In this document: one piece after another, positions 46,205 to 56,032 of the stretch | Position numbering within the stretch: the stretch's first letter is position 1 | How the letters are laid out: every line of letters begins with the position of its first letter | Assembly (NCBI GenBank): GCA_031216915.1 | Contig: CM062296.1 | Location: 449,562,287-449,626,286 of the forward strand | Source of the DNA: Pictodentalium vernedei | Lineage: Eukaryota; Mollusca; Scaphopoda; Dentaliida; Dentaliidae | Direction: 5' to 3' | DNA: 64,000 bases | Position numbers and translations under genes: made by a program | The notes under the pieces: model-generated | Databases searched by the model: none | What the model saw: the letters and a program-made list of their open reading frames with translations, nothing else | Told to the model about the DNA's origin: nothing

Positions 46205-46444
46205 TCAAAGAACTTTTATAAATTCTCGAAAAGCGGTCGGTCCTCTATACGTCAACGTGTCTAAAAGTTTTCTGGTCTTATCTTCTATCAAGATTTTACT
46301 TTTGATTTCGTGTCTCATATAATCGGTCAATATCAAAGGTTCTATTCCGACTAAAGTGTCTAGAATTATTGCTAGCGAATCTTGCGAAATATTTTTAATC
46401 AAACCACATTTGTTTCTTCTCAAGTATTCTCTTTCTTTATCATT
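46205..46444 (-). pseudogene. CARD (caspase recruitment domain) protein encoded by the Polinton
   Basis: The ~80-codon frame contains the features of a CARD: helix 1 with EREYLRRNKCGLIKNIS, hydrophobic helices DSLAIILDTLVG and LILTDYMRHEIKS, then DKTRKLLDTL and the highly characteristic RGPTAFREFIKVL at the end. CARDs are death-fold modules that bind other CARDs in apoptosis, inflammasome and antiviral signalling. It stops at 46,205 shortly after the domain, so it would be a CARD-only protein. There is no in-frame ATG; the nearest ATG (46,443) is out of frame, so this copy looks disabled at its start. It stands between the fibre and the capsid gene, with no flanking repeat boundary, so it appears to be an element gene and not a later insertion. 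A role in blocking host death signalling is inference. Confidence 0.8.
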
Positions 46445-46523
46445 CGTTTTTAAAAAATTTTTTTTTTATATATAAATATTTTTTTTTCTTTCTTTTTTTT
46501 TTTTCTTCACACACACACGTCTC

Positions 46524-47801
46524 TCATCGAACGATCGACATCTTATTTCCATCCGATTCGAATTGTAATTCTCTATCCGACAGGACCAGGGCAAAGGCCT
46601 TGGTTTTTCTCGGCACGTTCTTGTCAAACTGCATCTTGATCTGAATGTCTAAGATGCTGAGTCATTCGCTTTGTTTACTGACGTCGAATACGAACATGGG
46701 GTACATCGACTTGTATTCGGCAGGAGATATATTAGGGTTGCTCATCAATTCATCCAGACCATGATACTTCTTTCTAAAATCCGCAGCATCGCCGTACAGT
46801 CTGCAGAAATCGTTCTTGTCGAATGACACATTGTAATCAATTGCGGGATATCTCGTGGCATTCAGAAACACTTGCATGTTTCTCAAATTGAAGTGATGGA
46901 ACTGCGACACATTCTTTTCTTGAGACCCGTCCTTGTTGGTCTGAAACACGACCACGATGAAACGCGGTCTCTCGGAAGTGGATTTCACGGTCAATCTCCA
47001 ATTGAAGTGATTCCTAGAAAGCGAAATGCTAGCCATGTTGCACTGTCTCATTCTAAATCCCATGGGTAATTTACTCTCAGATTCTATGATCTTGTAGAGA
47101 TGCATTTTTTCCACGGTCAAACGCTGCATGTGCAGAACGAACCACGATATCTTGTGTAGAGTTAACTTAGCCGCAGCTGTCACGTCGAGTCTCATTATCG
47201 CGTCGTCGTCTCCCTTTCGAATCAGCATCAGATTGTGTTTGAATCCATACATGATCTTGTTGTAATCGTCCGTGAATCCGAAGATGTGTTTCAAAGGTAT
47301 CCTGAACAAAAAGGGTCCTTTGGGTTTGGATGTCTTGATGACGTAGTCGAATATCATCGCTGCGCCAGCATTGGTGGGGCCGATACCCGCGACGGTGTCT
47401 TTCACCCACAACTGATTAAGTCTCTTGGATTTCGAAAAATCATCCAGATACGTCAAGAGTCCGAACATCGTGGTGGCCTGACCGGGATGAAACACAGATT
47501 CTATCTCTTGTCTGGATAGCAAGTATTTTATATTACTGAATAGATGCATGATGCCATTATTGGCTAGAGTGACCGTGTCATCATCGGCGTATTCGCTCCC
47601 ATCTTCCTTGGTGAGATGTCCCTGCACCACTATGTAACTCTCGCTAGGATGAACGAATAGATCTTGGGTTTCGACATTGATTCTTATCTCTCCCGCATTG
47701 TTCAAACTCGTTCCAGTTATCGGTTTGTATTCGTGAACCTCGTATTCCTCAATACTTTCATCTTTCGGTATGCCTTGTGTGATATCTAGTATATTTGCCA
47801 T
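46524..47801 (-). pseudogene. Major capsid protein (double jelly-roll type)
   Basis: One frame of 425 codons from ATG 47,801 to the stop at 46,524-46,526, interrupted by a single TGA at 46,662-46,664; sequence after it (MQFDKNVPRKTKAFALVLSD) continues the family pattern. Landmarks: TSLNNAGEIRINVETQDLFV and PSESYIVVQGHL near the N-terminus, HPGQATTMFGLLTYLDDF, PFLFRIPLKHIFGFTDDY, PMGFRMRQCNM, YNVSFDKNDFCRLYGDAADF and MYPMFVFDVSKQSE. It belongs to the capsid protein family I know from metazoan Polinton-type elements; the double jelly-roll fold is expected from the family and not visible directly. TATATATAAAGG lies about 90 bp upstream. The single stop makes this the best preserved large gene. 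Confidence 0.8.
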
Positions 47802-47960
47802 TTTTGGAGGTTTTTTTTTTTTTATTAATTCGTTTGCTTTTTTCTAAAAATAGTTTTTAATTATTTTTATTATTATTATTTTTTTTTTCCTTTATATATA
47901 TGTGTGTAAACAAGAAAATGTTAAAGAGAGTAAATATATATATATATATATATATTTTTA

Positions 47961-48613
47961 TTAAAACTTCGTCTTCTGCAATTGTTGTTCGTAAAACTTT
48001 CCCATGATCTCTTCGCCATCCAAAGCTTCGATTTTATAAGTCACCGGATCGGTGTGAAATATTCTGATTATCACGAAGATTTCTGTGGTCCATCGAGGAG
48101 TGTAACCCTTTTTGAAGTGCTTCTTATAAGCGTAGATTCTCACTCGATTGCTGACCGCAAATTTCGGCGGTCTAGACTCCTTCCTGATCTTAGATTTCTC
48201 GGGATATAGATTCGAGTAGACCCATTTTTCATTTCGAGGATCGCTAGCTTCCGCAGGGGTCATCTTGATTGATCTGTGTCGCGTGTTGTTGTAATCTTCG
48301 ACCAGACCGTTCAGAGCGTATATGTATTTCTTGGTCGAATTCGCCGTGAAGTACCTGTGCATCTTTTCCTTCATCGTTTGATTCCAACGTTCCACGATGC
48401 TGGCTTTCTCTTCGTTTTTGATCGAATAGAGGTCGACCAACCGACGAACGGCCTTGTTGTAGAATTCCTTCCCCTTGTCCACCCACAATTTATTCGTTTT
48501 TTGAGAAGACGCAGAATGCGTAGGCTCTCATCAGCACCTTTATAAGAAACGACGCTCTTATAATCTGGGAATCTTTCATGATTTACGTATATTTTATTAT
48601 CTGTTTGATTCAA
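47961..48613 (-). pseudogene. Retroviral-type integrase, N-terminally truncated
   Basis: Would insert the element DNA. The C-terminal half is readable from about 48,509 down to 47,961: second catalytic Asp in LWVDKGKEFYN, catalytic Glu in ASIVERWNQTMKEKMHRYF, then YNNTRHRSIKMTPAEA and a C-terminal SH3/chromo-like part (FYEQQLQKTKF). The zinc-binding N-terminus and the first Asp are missing: upstream (48,613-48,510) the other frame has an unrelated-looking MNQTDNKIYVNHERFPDYKS start. Only 28 residues lie between Asp and Glu where 35 is usual. A deletion has therefore removed the core, and this copy cannot move itself. Confidence 0.88.
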
Positions 48614-48711
48614 TATTTATTTATTTTTAAATAACTATTTATTTATATTTTTTTTCTCCTATATATATATATATCAATCACTTTTTTTATTTCCTCTCGC
48701 GAATCTTGTGA

Positions 48712-49420
48712 TTCTGTTACAATTTACCTCAAAACGATTTTATTTTTCATCTGTTTTCTTCCGCTAGAAAATCTTTTTCGTCCACGATCTATCGCACCGA
48801 CGTCTAGACCACGATTACAAACGTGGAGAGAAAATTTTCGTCCAGTCTAATTTTTTCGACATTTCTTAATTTTTATATTTTGCTGTCTTGGAACCCCCAC
48901 TACTTGGTTATCGTGTCCTAGATGGTGCGATCGATCGTTGGCGAACGCTGGGAAAAATGTTAAGGATCGATTTTCCTGTCCTGGAATCCCCAATCGTTCG
49001 TCGCTGACCGGATCGCACCCACTGCCATCTAGAACGCGATTGCGAACGTCGGTGTCCTAGAATTACCAAAACGCATTTTGATGCTGTCCTAGAATCCCCA
49101 AAGCGTTTCGGTGGCGTTCGCCAACGTTCGATTGAAACGTCTAACCCACGATGGCGAACGTTGAGAAATTTTAGGTCGATTTTCGTAGATTTTTCTTCCG
49201 CGTGAATTGTGCTGGAATCTGCACTCGTTCGCCAACGGCTCATTGAACCGTCTAGGACACGATAACCAACTTGTGGGGATTCTAGGACAAAATGTACAAA
49301 ACACGTTCGGACATTTTGTGTACATTTTAACACTGAACTCTATGAGTACATGTACGTGTACATGTACATGTACATGTACACGAAAAAAAAGTGTCCTGGT
49401 ATCCCCCATTTACACCTACT
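48712..49420 (-). repeat. Polinton right terminal inverted repeat
   Basis: Inverse of 32,695-33,408 including the GTACAT microsatellite (49,344-49,381) and the repeated TGTCCTRGAATCCCC motif (about 48,978, 49,058-49,070, 49,085). Ends at ...acctact, followed by tatacc. Arms differ at scattered positions and by small indels, so the insertion is old. Confidence 0.93.
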
Positions 49421-49426
49421 TATACC

Positions 49427-49758
49427 CCCCCCCTCGACGTTTCGCATGCGCTTATACCCTGGATGTTCCATGCTCTCATATACATTGGATGTTCGGTGCA
49501 TCCTTTACCATGGTTATAGTCCATGGCATTCTGATCAATCAAAAGACCGAATTTATCGGGATATAGGGACAAGGCCATTTATACTTTATGGCAAAAATAT
49601 AAATAAATGATAAAAATAAAGTAAATTATGCCCTTTTCCTCGTGGGGAATCTTTCGTGATATATAAAGAATACTTACCCATGATATCTACCCCTACCCAG
49701 CATTATCACCACAAATTCCCATTTTTCTTCAAAATCAGTATTCAGCGCTAGCTTGTGT
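49427..49758. other. Right flank of the Polinton, no gene
   Basis: C-run, then a cattggatgttc-type repeated word (49,460-49,505) and AT-rich DNA. Nothing coding; no continuation of the Gypsy pol that borders the left end. Confidence 0.4.
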
Positions 49759-50292
49759 CAGGCCTGGCAATCTAGAAAATCAAGGAGTGCAAAACAATTG
49801 CCCTCCTCAGATTGCTTGGGAGTGCAATTGCATCAGGAAGTTTCAATGCAAAAACGTGTATGCTATTTTGGTTATATTCACTTCAAGGTATTAATATTTT
49901 GACTGAAAAAATGTACTACATTCAGCTACATAGTAGAAAGAAAATGGCACACACATCTTCTCATTATTGAAAATGATGCATTCAAATCATATGTGGCTGT
50001 CTTCTGCACTAAACAGTTATCGAAATGCAACACAGAATGTGTCATGAATTATTACGAATCAATGCAACATTGACAAATCGTCCCCTGCGTTCCAATGTGT
50101 TCTATGTGCCAGTAGGCACATAGAACACATTGGAACTCAGGGGACGAAATGATAATAGATTTTAAAGGCAGTCCCAAACAGGTATGGCATTCCAGACAAT
50201 CAAGGGGTGCAAAACATTGCCCTCCTCATTTTTTTTTCTAGGCGTGCGGTAGGCGTGCAGCACTCCTGCACTCCCAAAGAATGCCAGGCCTG
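49759..50292 (+). mobile_element. Possible MITE with caggcctggca ends
   Basis: Begins caggcctggcaatct and ends agaatgccaggcctg, an inverted pair. Near each end lies an inner direct word aatcaaggngtgcaaaaca / ttgccctcctca (about 49,777 and 50,193). A clear target duplication is not seen (only GTGT matches), so the class (hAT-like) is uncertain. The palindrome at 50,079-50,146 is nested in it. Confidence 0.5.
50079..50146. mobile_element. 68-bp near-perfect palindrome, copy 1
   Basis: cgtcccctgcgttccaatgt is answered by its inverse ending ...aggggacg, around a tgccagtaggca centre. Same family as 61,081-61,146 and the outer arms at 51,719-51,857. Confidence 0.85.
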
Positions 50293-50849
50293 GTGTGTTG
50301 CTTTACCCCAACCGAGTTTTGCGATATCCCTTGCTGAAAACCGAGGGAAACGAACCCAAAAATTCACCACGGGCGACACAAAATTTATTTAGACATAAAA
50401 GAACACTTACACGCGGTGGAATGATTGATCTTTTATCTTGTCAACATATAATTTGAGAAAATCGGTATCGTGGGATATGCTGCTGTGCCTCAGATTTTAA
50501 ATTTTATGTATTTCAGCGAAAAATTATTTAGGAGAAATTTTTAAATCGCACCGCAAAACAATCACAAATTCATCAGTGAAGAAAAGGGATCGGGTATGCG
50601 ATCTTTTTTATCAATGATTCCTAGAAGTGTAGCCTCCACCTAACAAAGTTTTAATATCTTCAGTTGTTTGGAGTGTTTCGGAAAAAATCATCTTTAGTTT
50701 TTTTCGAAAGTAAATAATGTGAAAATTAGTAATTTACAATCGGAAGGCAAAGCCAAAATCGGGTGACAATATTAACAGTTGATACAGCGTGAGTATGGGA
50801 ATGAAAATGAAAGCAGCCCAGAGGCAAAGTCTGGGACACGTGTATACCC

Positions 50850-51000
50850 AATAATAATCCCAATAGTATTATATACATTTCATTCCCAAACTCGCATTTG
50901 AAGAGAAATGTGAAAACAAAATTAAAATAAGAAACGTCTGTGTACTTAATGATTTACTCAGTATTCACTTATAAGGGCTAACCAAGTTGTGCGAAATCGC
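50850..51000 (+). repeat. Dispersed repeat, copy 1 (empty site)
   Basis: cccaataataatccc ... tttactcagtattcactta recurs at 51,590-51,900, where the palindrome 51,719-51,857 has been inserted after tttactcagt. This copy is the uninterrupted form. Continues with gccaagttgtgcgaaatc-like sequence into the tRNA-like SINE tail. Confidence 0.8.
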
Positions 51001-51009
51001 GTTTTTTTA

Positions 51010-51375
51010 CTATTTATTTATTTATTGGTGTTTTAAGGTCACATATTTCTGCACAATGGCTAACCATGACCGTGACAGTTTTACGGGTGGAGGAAGCCGG
51101 AGTACCCGGAGAGAACCACCGAGCAACGGCGTGCAACTGTCAGCTCCCCAATATACCAACTCCACACAAGCAGGGTTAGCATTGGTTGAAGACAGGTGCA
51201 CCATCGACGTGCAGTACGCCTTAGTAGACAGCGTCACCGTGCCCCCACGGTGGGCAATGGAGGTGAAGTGTCTTGCCCAAGGACACAACGCGATTGCCGC
51301 AGGTGGGATTCGAACCGAGGACCTCTCGGCTTGCAGCCTGCACCTCTACCAACTGAGCCACCCCCCCCCCCCCCC
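51010..51375 (-). mobile_element. tRNA-headed SINE, copy E
   Basis: Tail at 51,010 (tatttatttatttattggtg), body with cttgcccaaggacacaac (51,282-51,300), tRNA-like head of the type in copy A ending in a C-run (51,361-51,375). Flanked by a gttttttacta-like duplication (about 51,000 and 51,376), so target duplication is likely. The long frame through it (50,987-51,400) is a SINE artefact. Confidence 0.85.
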
Positions 51376-51718
51376 GTTTTTTACTAAAACTCGTCGCTAA
51401 ACTCAAGGCGGTAATCATGAAATTTCATCACTTAATTCCACATACTACACCCTATGGAAATCAGGGACACGAATTTTTGTTATTCTGAAATTGGAAAAGC
51501 AAAAAATGTATTGCACGTAAACTCTGCTGTCCTTCTATAAAAATTACGAAATGTGAAAGTGTCGCTTTAAATCCCATGATCGATCTGTATTCCCAATAAT
51601 AATCCCCAAAATATAATATACATTTCATTCCCAACCTGGCATTTGAAGAGAAATGTGAAAACAAAATTAAAGTAACAAGAAATTTCTTTGTACTTAATAA
51701 TTTACTCAGTCGACAACT

Positions 51719-51857
51719 CGTCCCCTGTGTTCCAATGTGTTATATGTCGTCGTCTGAGTGCTAGAATGTCCTATGTCCCCTATGGGAATAGGACATTCTA
51801 GCACTCAGGCGACGATGTGCTAGTAGGCACATAGAACACATTGGAACTCGGGGGACG
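51719..51857. mobile_element. Palindrome nested in a palindrome
   Basis: The outer arms (51,719-51,747 and 51,815-51,857) are the same family as 50,079-50,146. In the loop lies another perfect foldback, 51,748-51,814 (cgtcgtctgagtgctagaat and its inverse). The whole unit is absent from the paralogous site at 50,850-51,000. Confidence 0.85.
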
Positions 51858-51879
51858 AACTCATCTATTCACATATAAG

Positions 51880-52790
51880 CGTCGGCCAAGTTGTGCGAAA
51901 TCCCGTTTGTTACTAAAAGTCGTTGCTAAACTGAAACTCAAGGTGATAATCCTGAAATTGCATCATTTAATTCCACATACTGCACCCTATGGAAATCTGC
52001 GAGAAAGTCTCTTTTTCAATTTTCCCGTGTATCATAGAATCAAGAAAGGACACTGGTTTTATTTAGAATGGCATAGCGAGGGTTCGAACCCACGCCGAGA
52101 GGGTGTCCTTCGGCAACAACCGCCTTGAGAAACTATACTGCACCACGCACACCTCTCGGCCACAGACACTGTCAGTGTCCGAGTAATGTGCGTGGTTCAG
52201 TATAGTTTCGCTTGGCAGTTGCTAACGAAGGAAACTCTCTCGGCGTGGGTTCGAACCAAGAAACTCAAGATGGTAATCATGAAATTGCATCATTTAATTC
52301 CACATGCCACACCCTTTGGAAATCAGCGAGAACGTCTCTTTTTCAATTTCCCCGTGTGCCATAGAATCAAGAAAGGACGCTGGCTTCATTTACAATGCCG
52401 TAGCGAGTGTTCGAACCCACACCGAGAGAGTTTTCTTCGGCACCAACCACCTTGCGAAACTATACCGCACCACGCACACCACTCGGCCACAGACTCGAGG
52501 AGCAAAATACACCGCCATCCTGCATGCTATTCTGTAGGTTAGGGGGACTAAAACATAAAACAAACCAAGAACACGAACTTTTGATGGCAAAGAAATAATT
52601 ACAAAAATAAAAAAAAGGTTTCGCCTTGCGAAACCATACTGCACCACGCACACCACTCGGCCACATACCTTGGCCGAGTGGTGTGTGTGGTGCAGTATAG
52701 TTTCGCGAGGCGATTGGTGCCGCAGGAAACTCTCTCGGAGTGTGTTCGAACCCCCGCTATGCCATTGTAAATCAAGATGGTAACGTCATT
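51880..52790. mobile_element. Cluster of tRNA-like (box A/box B) SINE copies in both orientations
   Basis: Repeated ggccgagtggtgtgygtggtg and gtgggttcgaacc-type words, with pol III box A and B character, occur on the minus strand at about 52,070-52,165, 52,400-52,500 and 52,610-52,675, and on the plus strand at 52,180-52,260 and 52,670-52,770. The neighbouring part gaaattgcatcatttaattccacat with tcagcgagaaagtctctttttcaat is shared. Head resembles a class II (Ser/Leu) tRNA by eye. Adjacent opposite copies make palindromes. Not a functional tRNA gene. Confidence 0.7.
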
Positions 52791-53669
52791 CTTCCTGGGC
52801 AACCCTGGGAAGTAGAGCAGTGCTTGTTTACTGCGGTAAACGAGTTCGGCTTTAATGGTAAAATAGGAACCGGAACCAACGCCTAGGATGGAAGTCCTCT
52901 AAAGTGGGTAACATATGTACAAACGATTGGCTAAACTTGACTTCATACCTATGCTGCGGTCATGATATATCCAGACATGCTGAAAGTGATCTTAAACACA
53001 AATAAAGAAGTAAATTAGTAACGTCATACGTGTTACAATCTTTTACCAGACAGTATTCTTCCATTAATAACTGTCAGTTCCTCTCGTTATATTAACGGGG
53101 TGTTCCAGGGGTGATCATTGTTAATAAGGCGTTAAACAATTTTAAAAAGCCCCTTCTCTTCGTTGAGTGTCATAAATTTTGTGTACACCTCAATTGCTAC
53201 ATTGAGGGTTAGGTTTTTCTTTATTGCGGAAACGAAATAGAATGTATGCCCTTTATGATCTGCTAGCAGCTATAAACACTAGGCCTATCATGAACCGGAC
53301 TGAATGGCGCGTGTACCAATTTGTTCGACATGAATGCAAGAATTATGGTATTAAAAATGAATGCTGTCACATCGCCAACATGCACAAAATAAACTGTTCT
53401 GAATATTTGACCTCTTTTTGACTCCAGTAGATAGAAGACACACACACACACACACACACAACACACAGACACCATACCACCTCGCCAGCGTCGGCTCAGA
53501 TAACCGTCGATAAAGTTAACTTTTTTTTATTCTTCGTAAACAAACCATTGAAATAAAGTCGTATATCATTAAAGGTTTTCAGATCTGCTCAAGCATAAAA
53601 GGTCATAATTTAGTTCTATTTTCACAATGTTATTGACTCCGTGGGAACATCGCGTGACTATTAACTAAG

Positions 53670-54251
53670 ATGGCGTCCGATACAGACAAACCAAAAACTT
53701 CTACTGGGCAACAAAAAACAAAAGTCATCAAAAAGATTGTAACATCTATTGTATTAGGAACTATCCTGGCTGTGGTTTTATACAACGTTCTACCAGATCC
53801 GACAAAAAGCGTTGACAGGAAGCTAACAGCACTGGATAAAATTATCTACACACTGCGCTGGAATGTCTTCTCTGTGATCCCAGTCGTCGTGTTTCTAAAT
53901 AAGGTCGCAAACACAAGGTTTTCAACAACAGCTATTGACCCCGTGAAGGGCGGTGGTGAACAGTACGTGGGGGTGTATAATAGCATCCTCAGAAACACTT
54001 TTGAGCAACTTATTCTTTCATTCACGGAACAACTCATGATATGTACATACCTGGAAGGAGCTAATCTAAAAATTATACCAGTGGTGGTGATACTGTTCGT
54101 CTGTGGAAGATTTATCTTCTATGCTGGATATACAAGTTCCGATTCCATGCGTCGAGCTTATGGTTTTTCTCTGTCCCTTTTTCCTATCATGGGCATGTTG
54201 ATTTATCTCTTGTACTTTTTCTTCACGGAAGGACCACTGCTTCACATTTAG
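53670..54251 (+). CDS. TMEM79-like (MAPEG-related) membrane protein, paralogue 1
   Basis: Intact 193-residue frame from ATG 53,670 (context aagATGG). Polar Lys-rich N-terminus (1-25), then four hydrophobic segments: about 26-46 (IVLGTILAVVLYNVLP), 68-84 (FSVIPVVVFLNKV), 134-152 (IIPVVVILFVCGRFIFYAG) and 168-188 (LFPIMGMLIYLLYFFF). The conserved phrase ILRNTFEQLILSF before the third segment resembles the N-T-x-E-Q signature of TMEM79/MAPEG-type proteins, linked to glutathione-related or membrane-lipid functions. The family assignment is by pattern only. No intron. A paralogue of the same length lies in opposite orientation at 58,428-59,006. Confidence 0.75.
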   Translation: MASDTDKPKTSTGQQKTKVIKKIVTSIVLGTILAVVLYNVLPDPTKSVDRKLTALDKIIYTLRWNVFSVIPVVVFLNKVANTRFSTTAIDPVKGGGEQYVGVYNSILRNTFEQLILSFTEQLMICTYLEGANLKIIPVVVILFVCGRFIFYAGYTSSDSMRRAYGFSLSLFPIMGMLIYLLYFFFTEGPLLHI

Positions 54252-54422
54252 AATGACTATGGGCGCACTGTGCAGCCCTTCGAAATGTGCTCAGTGGCGG
54301 CGGAATCGAGGTGCGAGTCGGCCATGGCCCAGTCACTTTTTCAGGTTAAATATCAGCAACACCCACCCACCCACACGTTTGATTTATGAAAAGATACCCA
54401 TGGGTTTTTTATCAACATTTAA

Positions 54423-54692
54423 TTAACCCTTTACCCAAAGTAACGGTCAAAACCGACCAGTGCTATTCTCAAAAATCTCGCCAATTAATTTTCATTATCA
54501 AAAATCGCCAATTAATTTTCATTATTTTTTCATTTTTTCTCTCAAAAACATATGTGATGACCCCTCGCTGGAATGAGCTCGTTCCAACGAGGGGTCATAA
54601 CCTATGTTTTTGAGAAAAAAGTGAGAAAAATTAGTTATTCAAGAATTTCTTTGTCAAGTGTCGTCTGCTTTTCATAGTAGGTAAAACATTAA
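54423..54692 (-). mobile_element. piggyBac-like palindromic MITE
   Basis: TTAA at both ends (54,423-54,426 and 54,689-54,692), CCCTTTACCC left end, central palindrome with tgacccctcgctggaatgag and its inverse. Similar to 27,765-28,027 but in the reverse orientation. A second diverged copy continues to about 54,860, sharing the TTAA, with gcgcgttccaatgaggg in its centre. Confidence 0.8.
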
Positions 54693-54860
54693 CTCAACTC
54701 TTTGTCGCCCAACACCAATAGAAGGTGGAACATTTCGTAAAATTGTGGAATAACTAAAAACACAGCTTATGTACCCCCATGGGAACTAGCTGAAACAGCG
54801 CGTTCCAATGAGGGGGTCATAAGCTATGTTTTGTTAGGCAAAAATTGAAAAAAAATAAGT

Positions 54861-55620
54861 AATGCCCCCACCCCTCATTCATATCAGAACCGCCGCCGCT
54901 GATTATGTTGCATAGTTATTCTACTCCAGAATTGACGCACACAGAACAGTGATATTTGATTCGTGCCGTTCAGGATGCAACATTCATTGAAAGACTATGG
55001 CGTGTGAAAATGAACCCTTTCGTAGAAACTTTGGCACGAAATGTTTGTTTGAAAGCATTGTAGTTGAGACTGTTTTTTTCATTTTTAAAGTGCCATCCAA
55101 CAAAACTTTTTGTACTGTGGAACACGAAACTTTACATTTATATTCTCGATCGATCATGATTAGAGTTTGGATTTTAACCTACTGACTTTTCCTCAAGTAC
55201 TCTTGTGTACCAAATAACATACGTGTATTCTGGGGAATTTCTCCGCCTTATATGTTTATTAAAATAGCCCTCCCAACAAAACAAGGAGATCTTCAAACCA
55301 TTAAATCCTCACTTGATTGTGTGATAGTCTTTTGTTTAGCACAGTGAATTTATTGTTGTAATCATGATGCAAAAACTTCTATTAGTTTTCTGTAATAAAA
55401 CTAACTGCAATACTGGAAAATAAGTTGTCCTTTAGATAAAATTAAAACGGATTACCCCATCCCCTCCAACCACACACACACACCCTAATGGATTCCGATC
55501 CGGTACTATTATTTGGGCCCATACTTTTAGTGAATTTTTATAAATTTTCCACCCCGTACTGTTATTCCTACCTGTACTTTGATTTGGAACACAAGAGTAC
55601 AAAACAATGGGAGAGAAACA
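54861..55620. other. Intergenic DNA, nothing assigned
   Basis: Includes a 62-codon frame at 54,997-55,185 without recognisable content. No repeat or gene called. Confidence 0.4.
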
Positions 55621-55847
55621 TTTCTATTTTGACTCGAGGTTGCGAAATAAAGACGGTATTTTAAATTTTTTCTCCAGTTTTTAAATGTTATCCCCAGTTC
55701 CGTATTCGACATTCGTTATCAACCGATAAAATCGGTTGATAACGAATGTCGAATCAGGAACTGGGAATAAGTAACGAAATGACTTCTTAATTCTGTTCGT
55801 AACAAACAATTCCACAACTGACTAATTGTGTTAAGGGGACGTGACAA
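55621..55847 (+). repeat. ~225-bp direct repeat with central palindrome, copy 1
   Basis: Recurs at 56,790-57,014. Contains the palindrome 55,693-55,765 (cccagttccgtattcgacat and its inverse). A related palindrome is at 55,860-55,932. Confidence 0.85.
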
Positions 55848-55859
55848 CCATTATTTATT

Positions 55860-55932
55860 CCCATTTCCTTATTCGACATTCGTTATCAACCGATTTTATC
55901 GGTTGATAGCGAATGTCGAATATGGAAATGGG
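55860..55932. mobile_element. 73-bp palindrome
   Basis: cccatttccttattcgacat paired with its inverse ending ggaaatggg; the core shares the attcgttatcaaccga stem with 55,693-55,765 and 56,863-56,932. Confidence 0.8.
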
Positions 55933-56032
55933 AATAACATTTAAAAACTGGGGGAAACATTTAAAATACTGTCTTTAAATGTCACGCCAGTATATGCGGA
56001 AATGAGCTGCAGCAAGTGCAGAGTCAACTTTC

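Larger units (their letters stand above)
32695..49420 (+). mobile_element. Polinton/Maverick (adintovirus-like) element, 16,726 bp
   Basis: Bounded by ~710-bp terminal inverted repeats beginning AG (agtaggtgtaaatggggg) and ending CT, the known Polinton end rule. The 6 bp before it (TATAAC, 32,689-32,694) and after it (TATACC, 49,421-49,426) match at five of six positions, the length of a Polinton target duplication. Inside are the family hallmark genes: protein-primed DNA polymerase B, retroviral-type integrase, adenain-like protease, packaging ATPase and capsid proteins. Gene order on the map: five capsid-side genes plus a small one (+), a small gene (-), SAP-like, polymerase, protease, fibre (+), then CARD, major capsid and integrase (-). 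Almost all genes are broken, so the copy is inert. Confidence 0.93.

Noticed and set aside
46872..48545. Plus-strand frames opposite capsid and integrase genes
   Set aside because: Shadows of the minus-strand genes, which have family motifs.
49759..50292. Firm hAT assignment
   Set aside because: Inverted ends are clear but the 8-bp target duplication is not.
50987..51400. 137-codon frame
   Set aside because: Runs through SINE copy E.
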